NCBI RefSeq assembly: GCF_004116955.1
Contig: NZ_CP026362.1
Coordinates: 3,632,001-3,696,000, forward strand
Source of the DNA: Bacillus vallismortis
Lineage (GTDB): Bacteria; Bacillota; Bacilli; Bacillales; Bacillaceae
Direction: 5' to 3'
Length of the DNA: 64,000 nt
Made by a program: the position numbers and the translations under genes. The first letter of the stretch is position 1. Each line of letters starts with the position of its first letter. Shown here one piece after another: positions 36,866 to 46,111 of the stretch. The notes below the pieces were generated by a model that saw only the letters and a program-made list of their open reading frames with translations, was not told the origin of the DNA and did not search any database.

Positions 36866-37495
36866 ATGAACATAGCGAATTATACATTAAAAGTGAAAGG
36901 CAAAACGTTACTTCAGGACACTGACTTACATTTTTCGAGTGGGAAAATCAATCATGTTGTCGGAAAAAATGGGGTCGGCAAATCACAGCTTGCTAAAGAC
37001 TTTTTGTTGAATAATAGCAAACGAATTGGCAGAGATATTCGTCAAAATGTATCTTTAATATCTAGCTCGTCGAATATACCTCATGATGTTTCTAAGGACT
37101 TTTTATTACAATTTTTAAGCGAAAAGTTCGATTCAGAGAAGATAAATAAGATTGCACATTTACTTAATCTTGATAATATCGACGGTAAAGTTCTTATTAA
37201 GAATTTGAGTGATGGGCAAAAGCAAAAATTAAAACTGCTTAGCTTCTTACTAGAGGATAAACATATTATTGTTCTAGATGAAATAACGAATTCGTTAGAC
37301 AAAAAAACAGTTATAGAGATTCATGGCTTCTTAAACAATTATATTCAGGAGAACCCAGAGAAGATGATCATTAATATTACACACGATCTGTCTGATTTAA
37401 AGGCGATAAAAGGGGATTATTTTATATTTCATCACCAAGAAATCCAGCAGTATCATTCAGTGGATCAATTAATTGAAGTGTATATAAATGAGTAA
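36866..37495 (+). CDS. epeA: ABC transporter ATPase EpeA (YydI)
   Basis: 209-residue ATP-binding subunit. Walker A GKNGVGKS near residue 34-41, signature LSDGQKQKLKLL (a Q-for-G variant of LSGGQ) and Walker B HIIVLDE, H-loop ITHD. With EpeB it forms an exporter that gives partial self-immunity to the epipeptide. Start ATG 36866 is seven bases from AGGAG; ATG 36860 is too close. A 152-base gap separates it from epeP. Confidence 0.93.
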   Translation: MNIANYTLKVKGKTLLQDTDLHFSSGKINHVVGKNGVGKSQLAKDFLLNNSKRIGRDIRQNVSLISSSSNIPHDVSKDFLLQFLSEKFDSEKINKIAHLLNLDNIDGKVLIKNLSDGQKQKLKLLSFLLEDKHIIVLDEITNSLDKKTVIEIHGFLNNYIQENPEKMIINITHDLSDLKAIKGDYFIFHHQEIQQYHSVDQLIEVYINE

Positions 37496-37515
37496 TAAAA
37501 CAGTGGGGGCTTAAG

Positions 37516-38238
37516 ATGAAATTAGAGTTTAAAAAAAGTATGAGCAACAAAGTTTTCATTATTTTAGGAGCAATGTTCGCGTTTTTATTTTTACTGGGGT
37601 ATTTTTTGCTTGTTGGAATCGATAAAGTCAGCCATGTTACACCTGAGATGTTTTTCTTTAGCTCCTATACCGTTGCGACCCAGTTTGGTTTGATGTTATT
37701 TTCATTTGTTATAGCTTTCTTTATTAATAGAGAGTATTCAAACAAAAATATTCTCTTTTACAAATTAATAGGGGACAACATCTATACCTTCTTTTATAAG
37801 AAGATAGCTGTTTTATTTTTGGAATCTTTTGCGTTTATCGCGCTAGGCCTGCTAATCATTTCGTTGATGTACCAGGATTTTTCGCATTTCACATTATTAC
37901 TGTTTTTATTTTCAGCAGTTATACTGCAGTATATTTTCATCATTGGTACGATCAGCATGCTATGTCCGAATATATTAATTAGCATAGGTGTAAGTATCGT
38001 TTATTGGATGACTTCTGTTATTTTAGTTGCTGTAAGCAACAAAGTGTTTGGTTTTATTGCTCCATTTGAGGCAGGTAATACGATGTATCCCCGAATCGAA
38101 AGAGTATTGCAATCTGATAACATGACACTTGGGAATCATGATATGTTATACATTATTTTATATTTAGTTTCAATCATGATCATAAATGCGATTATACTTC
38201 GCTTTTCTAAAACGAGATGGATCAAAATGGGCATATGA
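37516..38238 (+). CDS. epeB: ABC transporter permease EpeB (YydJ)
   Basis: 240-residue integral membrane protein with six predicted helices and no ATPase motif, of the ABC-2 type seen with bacteriocin immunity transporters. It starts 20 bases after epeA (GTGGGGG upstream). It pairs with EpeA to remove or export the epipeptide. Last gene before a strong terminator. Confidence 0.92.
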   Translation: MKLEFKKSMSNKVFIILGAMFAFLFLLGYFLLVGIDKVSHVTPEMFFFSSYTVATQFGLMLFSFVIAFFINREYSNKNILFYKLIGDNIYTFFYKKIAVLFLESFAFIALGLLIISLMYQDFSHFTLLLFLFSAVILQYIFIIGTISMLCPNILISIGVSIVYWMTSVILVAVSNKVFGFIAPFEAGNTMYPRIERVLQSDNMTLGNHDMLYIILYLVSIMIINAIILRFSKTRWIKMGI

Positions 38239-38243
38239 TAAAG

Positions 38244-38277
38244 GAAGCTACTTCTCTTAGTGAAGTAGCTTTTTGCT
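38244..38277 (+). terminator. Terminator of epeXEPAB
   Basis: GAAGCTACTTC and GAAGTAGCTTT pair with a short loop and run into TTTT. Confidence 0.88.
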
Positions 38278-38297
38278 TTTTGTGTGCATCTATATCG

Positions 38298-38453
38298 TTA
38301 TTTTTCTTTCACCATCTTTATAAAGAGGAAAAAGATAATGAATACAATAAAGTAGTTCATTGGATTCTTAAAGATGCTCATCTCTAGTGAAATCTGTAAG
38401 AACATCCATAGCACGAAGATGGCTAGTATGGCAGGAATGATGATTTTGTACAT
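38298..38453 (-). CDS. Small membrane protein downstream of yydK
   Basis: 51 residues (MYKIIIPAILAIFVLWMF...) with two hydrophobic segments, about 3-21 and 33-47, and a charged tail KMVKEK. ATG 38453 follows GGAAGGTGG on the minus strand. It begins 28 bases after the yydK stop, so it is probably co-transcribed. I do not recognise the protein. Confidence 0.65.
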   Translation of the reverse strand: MYKIIIPAILAIFVLWMFLQISLEMSIFKNPMNYFIVFIIFFLFIKMVKEK

Positions 38454-38481
38454 GTCGACCACCTTCCATAGTGAAGCAGCC

Positions 38482-39192
38482 CTACAACAAAAAACTATTC
38501 GCCTGCACCACAAACTGCGACTGCTCATAATTATAAGAAATCTTCGAGAAATCAAACGGGACGCCATTCGTCAGGTGAAAAATACTTTCTATATATAGCT
38601 TCGGCAGTCCAGCCTTCAGCCCCAAATATTCCGCTTCTTCCTCATTAAGCTGTCCCACGTGCAGAAACAAATCAGAAAAACCAATCTTCAATCCCAGTCC
38701 TTCCCGGATGTAATGGAAGATGGAGTGGGAGACGATTTCGTTGTTCAAATATGTGACGATGGATTTGTTGTAATAGGATTCCTCGTAGCAAAGGGTTTGG
38801 CCGTTGATGTAGCGGACCCTTTTGACAAAGTAGACGTCCTCATGAAGTCCGATGTTGAGGTTTTCCGCTGCCTCTTGTGTCGGCTTTCTCACGTCCAGTT
38901 CAATGACTTTTGAGGTGATATTGAAATCCTCAAGGTCTTTTTTAAATCCTTGATTCGACAGAAGGCTGATGTAGCCTTTTCGTTTATGCTTTCTGACGAA
39001 GATGCCGCTTCCTCTGAGCTGAAAGATCGCGCCTTTTTGCTCTAATAGATCCAGGGATTTTGTGATTGTGCTTTTGCTGACCTCAAAATGGGCCATGAGG
39101 GTTTCTAGCACTGGCAGTTTGTCTCCCTGTTTCAGCTCATGTTCTTCTATATACTTTTCAATCTCCGCTGCGATTTGCTGGTACTTTAACAT
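38482..39192 (-). CDS. yydK: GntR/HutC-family transcriptional regulator YydK
   Basis: 236 residues: winged helix-turn-helix (about 1-65; LETLMAHFEVSKSTITKSLDLLEQKGAI) and a UbiC-like effector domain (about 85-230; VRYINGQTLCYEESYY, LYIESIFHLTNG). Such regulators of beta-glucoside genes bind phosphosugars. It is divergent from the PTS-bglA operon, which is its obvious target. I take the second of two close ATGs (39192), six bases from GAGGA; the first touches the ribosome site. Confidence 0.9.
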   Translation of the reverse strand: MLKYQQIAAEIEKYIEEHELKQGDKLPVLETLMAHFEVSKSTITKSLDLLEQKGAIFQLRGSGIFVRKHKRKGYISLLSNQGFKKDLEDFNITSKVIELDVRKPTQEAAENLNIGLHEDVYFVKRVRYINGQTLCYEESYYNKSIVTYLNNEIVSHSIFHYIREGLGLKIGFSDLFLHVGQLNEEEAEYLGLKAGLPKLYIESIFHLTNGVPFDFSKISYNYEQSQFVVQANSFLL

Positions 39193-39286
39193 ACGCATTC
39201 CTCATTTATTCGTTAGTTTCACTTAAAGAAATTATAGCATAAACCGCTTACAATTATAGTTAATGAATAAATATTTTGTTTGGGTA

Positions 39287-39315
39287 TTGATAAATTATAC
39301 CGGTACAATTATAAT
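39287..39315 (+). promoter_or_regulatory. Promoter of the PTS-bglA operon with candidate YydK operator
   Basis: TTGATA, exactly 17 bases, TATAAT: near-consensus. The spacer contains the palindrome TACCGGTA, and ACAATTATA occurs both here (39305-39313) and at 39250-39258. A repressor binding across the spacer would block such a strong promoter. Which repeat YydK reads is inference. Confidence 0.75.
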
Positions 39316-39348
39316 GAAAGCGTAACCAAAACAAAGGGGTGGGTGAAA

Positions 39349-41217
39349 ATGTCGGGGAAAGTGAGAGATTATAGCAGACTAGCAAAAGACATTTTGGAGG
39401 CCGTAGGCGGGGAAGAGAATGTCATTGGAGCTTCTCGCTGCGCGACGAGGCTTCGATTGGTGCTGAAGCGGTCTAACCCTAAAGCGAAGGATATCGTGAA
39501 ATCGATGCCCGGCGTCATTACGGTTGTAGAGAACAGCGGCCAATTTCAGATTGTCATTGGACAGCACGTAGGAGAAGTCTTCGAAGAATTTTCGAAGCTG
39601 GTCAATATCGATCTGTCTGAGGAACAGAGCGAGAATAAAGGGACGATTCTGAACCGGATCATTGCGACGATGTCAGCGGTGTTTGCGCCGTTTGTGTACA
39701 TTCTGGCCGCTGCTGGTATTTTGCAAGGGGCATTAATTATCATTAATTTATTGTTTGATGGCTTTGAGAAAACAGGAGCTTATCAGGTTTTTAGTTTCAT
39801 ATCTTGGGCGCCGTTTACGTTTTTGCCTATTTTTATCGCAATTACGGCATCAAAGCATTTTAAGACGAACATGTATATCGCTGTAGCGTGCTGTGCCGCG
39901 TTAGTCAGTCCGACATGGGCGGAGATGGCTGTTCAAATCGCAGACGGAAAGAGTATTTCTTTCTTAGGGATTGCTTTATCGGAAACGACATACACATCCT
40001 CCGTACTGCCGCCATTATTTTTAGTGTGGATATTGTCTTATCTCGAACGATTTTTGAATAAGAGAATGAATGAAGTGGTCAGGCCGTTATTTGTTCCGTT
40101 TCTGTGCATGGTGGTTATGGTGCCGTTAACGATCGTCCTCATTGGCCCTGTGACAACATTAGGCGCAAATGGGATTGCGAACGGTTACAACTTCTTGGCG
40201 GAAAACGTGCCGGCTTTAGCTGGAGCGATCATCGGCGCCTTCTGGCAGGTCATCGTCATCTTTGGCGTACATTGGGGTATCACGCCGATGGTATTGGCGA
40301 ATTATGATTTATACGGACGTGATTCATTCCAGGCGTATCAAACGATTGCGGTCATTGCACAGGTTGGGGCGGTCCTTGGCGTCATCCTAAAAGCAAGAAA
40401 CAAGGAAACGAGAAAAGTCAGTGTTTCAGCTGGGGTCACAGGCTTGTTCGGCATTACAGAGCCGGCTATCTACGGCGTGACCTTGAGATTTAAGAAACCA
40501 TTTATTTTTGGCTGTATATCTGGTGCGATTGGGGCAGTTGTGGCAAGCTTTTTCAATCCGTATTACTTTGCGTATGCGGGGCTTCCGGGACCGCTGACGA
40601 TCGTGAATGGCATCAATGAACAATTCCCGGCGTCTATTTGGGGCATTTTGATCGGTTCGGCGATCGCGATTATTCTCCCTGTTGTGCTGATTCAAATCTT
40701 TGGCTATGGTGAAGATACAGCTAAACAGGCGGAAAAGGAACATGTTCAAACGGCACAGGCAAATGAAGAAACAGTATATGCACCGTTTAGCGGCAAGGTC
40801 ATCCCGCTTTCTGACGTGCCTGATGAGGTATTCAGTTCAGGTGCGATGGGACAAGGGCTGGCGATTGAGCCATTTGAAAATAAGCTTTATGCTCCGTTTG
40901 ACGGAACTGTCGTCATGGTCGCGCCTACAAAGCATGCGATCGGCCTTCGTACGGCGTCTGGCGTCGAGTTGCTTGTGCATATCGGACTGGATACAGTGAC
41001 ATTGGACGGCACCCCTTTTGCTTTGAAAGTGAAAGAGGGCGATACAGTCAAAAAAGGCGAAGTGCTTGTTGAATTTGATAAAACTATCATTGAAGAAAAA
41101 GGGTTATCAACGATCACCCCGGTCATCATCACGAATTCACATGCGTATCAGGAAATTCTCATTGAGGAGCTTGAAGAAAGTGCATTAGGCCAAAAATTAT
41201 TTACAGTCGTAAGCTAA
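39349..41217 (+). CDS. Beta-glucoside PTS enzyme EIIBCA
   Basis: 622-residue three-domain transporter. EIIB (about 1-85) carries the phosphorylated Cys31 in SRCATRLRLV; EIIC (about 105-460) has about ten membrane segments and the GITEPAIYG substrate loop; EIIA (about 490-620) has the catalytic His544 in LLVHIGLDTV. It imports and phosphorylates aryl-beta-glucosides or cellobiose-type sugars for BglA. The start is ATG 39349 behind AAAGGGGTGGG; the frame is open to 39280, but that lies upstream of the promoter. In strain 168 only a short EIIA remnant (YyzE) is remembered beside bglA, so this is the intact version. Confidence 0.92.
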   Translation: MSGKVRDYSRLAKDILEAVGGEENVIGASRCATRLRLVLKRSNPKAKDIVKSMPGVITVVENSGQFQIVIGQHVGEVFEEFSKLVNIDLSEEQSENKGTILNRIIATMSAVFAPFVYILAAAGILQGALIIINLLFDGFEKTGAYQVFSFISWAPFTFLPIFIAITASKHFKTNMYIAVACCAALVSPTWAEMAVQIADGKSISFLGIALSETTYTSSVLPPLFLVWILSYLERFLNKRMNEVVRPLFVPFLCMVVMVPLTIVLIGPVTTLGANGIANGYNFLAENVPALAGAIIGAFWQVIVIFGVHWGITPMVLANYDLYGRDSFQAYQTIAVIAQVGAVLGVILKARNKETRKVSVSAGVTGLFGITEPAIYGVTLRFKKPFIFGCISGAIGAVVASFFNPYYFAYAGLPGPLTIVNGINEQFPASIWGILIGSAIAIILPVVLIQIFGYGEDTAKQAEKEHVQTAQANEETVYAPFSGKVIPLSDVPDEVFSSGAMGQGLAIEPFENKLYAPFDGTVVMVAPTKHAIGLRTASGVELLVHIGLDTVTLDGTPFALKVKEGDTVKKGEVLVEFDKTIIEEKGLSTITPVIITNSHAYQEILIEELEESALGQKLFTVVS

Positions 41218-41227
41218 GGAGGAATAA

Positions 41228-42670
<1,443 letters not shown>

Positions 42671-42684
42671 GAAGCGGCCCGAAT

Positions 42685-42723
42685 CATGCACTTTTACTCA
42701 AGTGCATGGTTTGGGTTTTTTTA
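42685..42723 (+). terminator. bglA terminator
   Basis: CATGCACTT and AAGTGCATG form the stem; GGTTTGGG and seven T residues follow. Confidence 0.85.
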
Positions 42724-42786
42724 TGTAATGTAAACAGATACCTATTGATGGGGATATACTTCCAGTCCCGATCGCTATGTTATGAT

Positions 42787-42815
42787 TTCACCTGTAAGAC
42801 CCTTTTTTGTATAAT
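42787..42815 (+). promoter_or_regulatory. Candidate promoter of the pyruvyltransferase-like gene
   Basis: TTCACC, 17 bases, TATAAT. The -35 is weak. A ten-codon frame (MKNEEHERVP) at 42851-42883 with a purine-rich leader lies between it and the gene. Confidence 0.45.
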
Positions 42816-42923
42816 TGACTATTAGAACGGAAGAGAGGGAGAGAAAAGGGATGAAAAATGAAGAACATGAGAGAGTTCCCTAAGCAAATCTCCTACTAAA
42901 AATTTTGGTGAGAAAGGGGCAAT

Positions 42924-44282
42924 ATGACATTGAAAAACATTTTAATCAGAGCTGGCATATCACCGTTCGATACATTCAATGCAGCTGAAATGATTGTTCG
43001 CAACTCCATTGGCGGAAACGTAGGAAACTTAGTATATGCCTATAGTGTGTTTCGTACGCTGATGACAGAAGGAACGACGATAACTCCTGATTATTATCGG
43101 ATTCATCCGGCGGATGCGGAGAAAATCAATGAAAAATATGATATGTATATTATTCCGCTGGCAGATGCATTCCGCGAGGATTTTGTGCCTTCTTTACGGA
43201 AATATACCCAATTAATTAAAAAGTTAACCATTCCGGTTGTTGTGATTGGTGTTGGTTTGAGGGCTCCGTTTGAACCAAAATTAAATGAAGGTTTTCCTTT
43301 TGATGAAGATGTGAAGGCGTTTGTGAGTGCCGTGCTGGAAAGATCAAATATGATCGGTGTCCGCGGTGAAATTACTGCGAAATACCTTTCCAGATTAGGA
43401 TTCCGTAAAGGCATTGACCACACGGTTATTGGCTGTCCATCTATGTATGCATTTGGCAGAGAGCTGAAGATTAGAGAAACCAATATCACACCGGAATCAA
43501 TGGTGACGGTTAACTCATCAAGGCTGTCTCCAAAGCATGTGCTGGACTTCATTACGAGAAGCATGAAAGAATTCCCGAACCATTACTTTATCCCCCAATG
43601 GCGAAAAGAGTTGATTCTGACGTATGCCGGGGCGCCTGCGATAGCGAAGCCTGCCAATAATTATCCGGTAAGCATGGAAGACCCTGCTTATCAGAATGAT
43701 AGAGTCCGGTTCTTTTTAAATGTGCCGACTTGGCTGGATTTCCTGAGACAAGCTGATTTCAGCTTTGGCGCAAGGCTGCATGGGAATATCGCGGCGACGA
43801 TTGCCGGAACACCGAGCCTTCTGCTTCCGAAAGACGCCAGAATGAGGGAATTAGCTGAGTACCATCAGTTAACGCATATCATGGCAAATGAGATAACGGA
43901 GAAAACAAAACTGTCAGAGTTAATTCAAACAGTTGATTTTCAACAGCCTGAAAAACGGCAAGCGCAAAACTTTGACCACTTCATCAGCTTCTTGAATCAA
44001 AATGAATTGGATCATATTTATAAAGAGAAAGCGACTCCTGATACCGTTCCTTTTGACGAAAAACTATCTAACACGAAGCTTCTATCGCCTGTGACTACAG
44101 TTAGCGGCTGCAGTTCCACAGAAACAGCGAAACGCTGGGAAGCGCTGATGGCACTAGAAAATGCCAAGAAGGAAAAAACCATTAAAGATCTAAAGCACAA
44201 GGTCAAAAAGTATCAGGGCACTTTAAATAGAAAATCAGTGCGTTTCGCTTTAAAAACAGCAAATATGCTGAGAGTGAAGTGA
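42924..44282 (+). CDS. Polysaccharide pyruvyl transferase-family protein
   Basis: 452 residues. The core of about 360 residues resembles the PF04230 family that ketal-links pyruvate to exopolysaccharide sugars (relatives YxaB, EpsI, EpsO): GGNVGNLVYAYSVFRTL near residue 29, VVIGVGLRAPF, and the C-terminal family motif FGARLHGNIAATIAGTPSLLLP. The last 60 residues are a charged coiled tail. Distinct from YxaB (GDQA and RLHA variants), so it is a second, divergent member. Ribosome site GAAAGGGG. It is the only gene of its unit; partner glycosyltransferases are absent nearby. Confidence 0.8.
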   Translation: MTLKNILIRAGISPFDTFNAAEMIVRNSIGGNVGNLVYAYSVFRTLMTEGTTITPDYYRIHPADAEKINEKYDMYIIPLADAFREDFVPSLRKYTQLIKKLTIPVVVIGVGLRAPFEPKLNEGFPFDEDVKAFVSAVLERSNMIGVRGEITAKYLSRLGFRKGIDHTVIGCPSMYAFGRELKIRETNITPESMVTVNSSRLSPKHVLDFITRSMKEFPNHYFIPQWRKELILTYAGAPAIAKPANNYPVSMEDPAYQNDRVRFFLNVPTWLDFLRQADFSFGARLHGNIAATIAGTPSLLLPKDARMRELAEYHQLTHIMANEITEKTKLSELIQTVDFQQPEKRQAQNFDHFISFLNQNELDHIYKEKATPDTVPFDEKLSNTKLLSPVTTVSGCSSTETAKRWEALMALENAKKEKTIKDLKHKVKKYQGTLNRKSVRFALKTANMLRVK

Positions 44283-44348
44283 TGTTTCACTAACATTACA
44301 ACTATATTACAAATGGATAAAATATGCAATATAGTTAGAATGAAAAAG

Positions 44349-44453
44349 AAAGCCGCAATGCTGCCAATCTGGCAATATTGCGGCTTTCTTATATTAGTTG
44401 CGGATAAGGTAATCAAATGCGCCGAGAGCGGCAGTTGCACCTGATCCCAAGGA
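44349..44453. repeat. Left copy of 105-bp direct repeat (ahpF 3' end plus terminator)
   Basis: Matches 46007-46111 at a constant offset of 1658 bases with three mismatches (44403 G/A, 44418 T/C, 44450 A/T). It contains the bidirectional hairpin (AAAGCCGCAAT with ATTGCGGCTTT, 44349-44387) and the final 19 codons of an ahpF gene on the minus strand. Confidence 0.93.
44394..44453 (-). pseudogene. ahpF 3'-end fragment
   Basis: On the minus strand it reads [19 protein letters not shown] then TAA, the exact AhpF C-terminus except Met to Leu at the break. The two internal base differences from the intact gene are both synonymous (ATC for ATT, GCA for GCG). Upstream of the break the sequence is unrelated. 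Confidence 0.9.
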
Positions 44454-44762
44454 TTCGCATTGTTGTGCAACCACCAGTCAAGAAGGTACAAGAAAGAATA
44501 TCAATCATTGTTATCATTTAAGGGGTCTGTCTTGTTGTTAACGGCAGCCTCTTTTCTTTAATCTTTGAAGGACTGTATTCCAGTTTTGTTCAAAGTATCT
44601 ATTTAGGACTCAATACTGTGATTATAATTGAGTCTTTTCTAAGACTAAAGCAGACAGAGAGATTTATTTTAAGGAATAAAGAATATTTATTAGAAAAGAG
44701 TCCATAATGAGTATATAATTTAAAAAAATGACGATTTTTAAATTAGAAAGGTGATGGTTAGT
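44454..44762. other. Foreign left flank of fic
   Basis: About 300 AT-rich bases unrelated to neighbouring genes. GACTCAAT (44607-44614) and ATTGAGTC (44627-44634) form a hairpin followed by TTTTCT. A TATAAT at 44714-44719 is the probable -10 of fic; its -35 (TAGAAA) is poor. Ribosome site AAAGGTGAT at 44747-44755. No integrase or recognisable attachment core is seen. Confidence 0.6.
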
Positions 44763-45995
44763 ATGAATTATGAGAAATTATCAAAACTTTATTATAAAGT
44801 TGATGCTGATTCATATGATAAGGAATTCTTAAAAAGAAAAAGCAGCTATGGCACCTATTCTACATCTTTAACAATACGCGGATTCCGTAAAGGTCATCTT
44901 ACTAATGATTCATTCGAATTATTTTATGTAAACATCCCTGAACTCATGAAGTTGAATAATGAAGTGTTATTAAATAGTTCTAAAATCTCTTCATTAATTA
45001 GTCAACTTCCTAAATTTGTTGTTAAACCTTATTTTAATAAATTAATTATTAATGAAGCACAGAGCAATAATGAAATTGAGGGGATTCGAAGTACAAAAAA
45101 AGAATTGAAAGAAGCTCTTAATGCACTGGAACAATCAGAACCACAACATAAGCGTTTTGTAGGGCTAATGAAGACATATCAATTTATAGATCAGATTGAT
45201 TCTTTTAAGAGTGTTCGTGACGTCAGAAAATTATATGATGAATTGGTGGCTGATGAGATCGTGGCAGAGGATGCTCCGGATGGAGAGCTCTTTAGAAGAG
45301 GATATGTTGAGGTAAATGACGGAAATAGAACCACTCATATTGGCATTAGATCTGAACGGAAAATCACAGAAGCATTGGAGGCGTTAATTGATTATTTGGA
45401 TGATGAATCACATCCACAGCTTTATCGTTATATGGTTGCACATTATTATTATGAATATATTCATCCTTTCTATGATGGTAATGGTAGAACAGGACGACTA
45501 ATCGTCGGGAGTTACTTATCCAGTTATTTAGAGAAGTATTCAGCTATTACGTTTTCTTACGCAGTGAATAAGAACAAAGATAAGTACTATAAAGCTTTAG
45601 AGGAAATTCCCTCCCCTTTAAATCGAGGAGAAATGACTTTTTATTTAATCAATATGCTGGAATTGCTTCTGTCAGGACAAAAAGGGATAATTGAAGACCT
45701 TGAATTCAATTTAATGAAACTTAATCGAATTAAAAACTATATGAAAAGTGATCAATGGGTTGATTATAAGGATGAACGTGAACTCTTCTACATCATCATC
45801 ACTATTACTGTATTTGTAAATGATCATGTCATGCTTTCGGTGCAAGAGTTAATGAAAATATCGGGTAAATCAAGACATATTGTTAATAAAGTTATGGATT
45901 ATTTAGAAGAACAAGGATTTGTCGAGCTTATGACCAGAAGGCCAAAATCTTATAAAATCAGTGAAGATTGTTTAGAAGAAATACTGCCTTCTTAA
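44763..45995 (+). CDS. Fic-domain AMPylase-type protein
   Basis: 410 residues. The Fic core motif HPFYDGNGRTGR is complete at 234-245 (catalytic His234), so the protein should transfer AMP or a related group to a target hydroxyl. An N-terminal helix contains SNNEIEGIRSTKKEL at 101-115, matching the inhibitory helix of class II Fic proteins that blocks ATP binding with its Glu; the usual Ser/Thr two before is replaced by Asn. The C-terminal 80 residues form a winged helix (LSVQELMKISGKSRHIVNKVMDYLEEQGFVELM), suggesting DNA binding or autoregulation. It lies alone between two ahpF ends. Confidence 0.88.
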   Translation: MNYEKLSKLYYKVDADSYDKEFLKRKSSYGTYSTSLTIRGFRKGHLTNDSFELFYVNIPELMKLNNEVLLNSSKISSLISQLPKFVVKPYFNKLIINEAQSNNEIEGIRSTKKELKEALNALEQSEPQHKRFVGLMKTYQFIDQIDSFKSVRDVRKLYDELVADEIVAEDAPDGELFRRGYVEVNDGNRTTHIGIRSERKITEALEALIDYLDDESHPQLYRYMVAHYYYEYIHPFYDGNGRTGRLIVGSYLSSYLEKYSAITFSYAVNKNKDKYYKALEEIPSPLNRGEMTFYLINMLELLLSGQKGIIEDLEFNLMKLNRIKNYMKSDQWVDYKDERELFYIIITITVFVNDHVMLSVQELMKISGKSRHIVNKVMDYLEEQGFVELMTRRPKSYKISEDCLEEILPS

Positions 45996-46006
45996 TACAA
46001 AATATA

Positions 46007-46111
46007 AAAGCCGCAATGCTGCCAATCTGGCAATATTGCGGCTTTCTTATATTAGTTGCGAATAAGGTAATCAAACGCGCCGAGAGCGGCAGTTGCACCT
46101 GATCCCATGGA
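46007..46111. repeat. Right copy of 105-bp direct repeat (native ahpF end)
   Basis: The intact ahpF stop (46052) and the shared bidirectional terminator (46007-46045). It now terminates fic from the left and ahpF from the right. Confidence 0.93.

Noticed and set aside
44213..44491. Minus-strand frames sharing the [14 protein letters not shown] text at both repeat copies
   Set aside because: The shared text comes from the ahpF end read in a wrong frame within the direct repeat, not from a duplicated gene.
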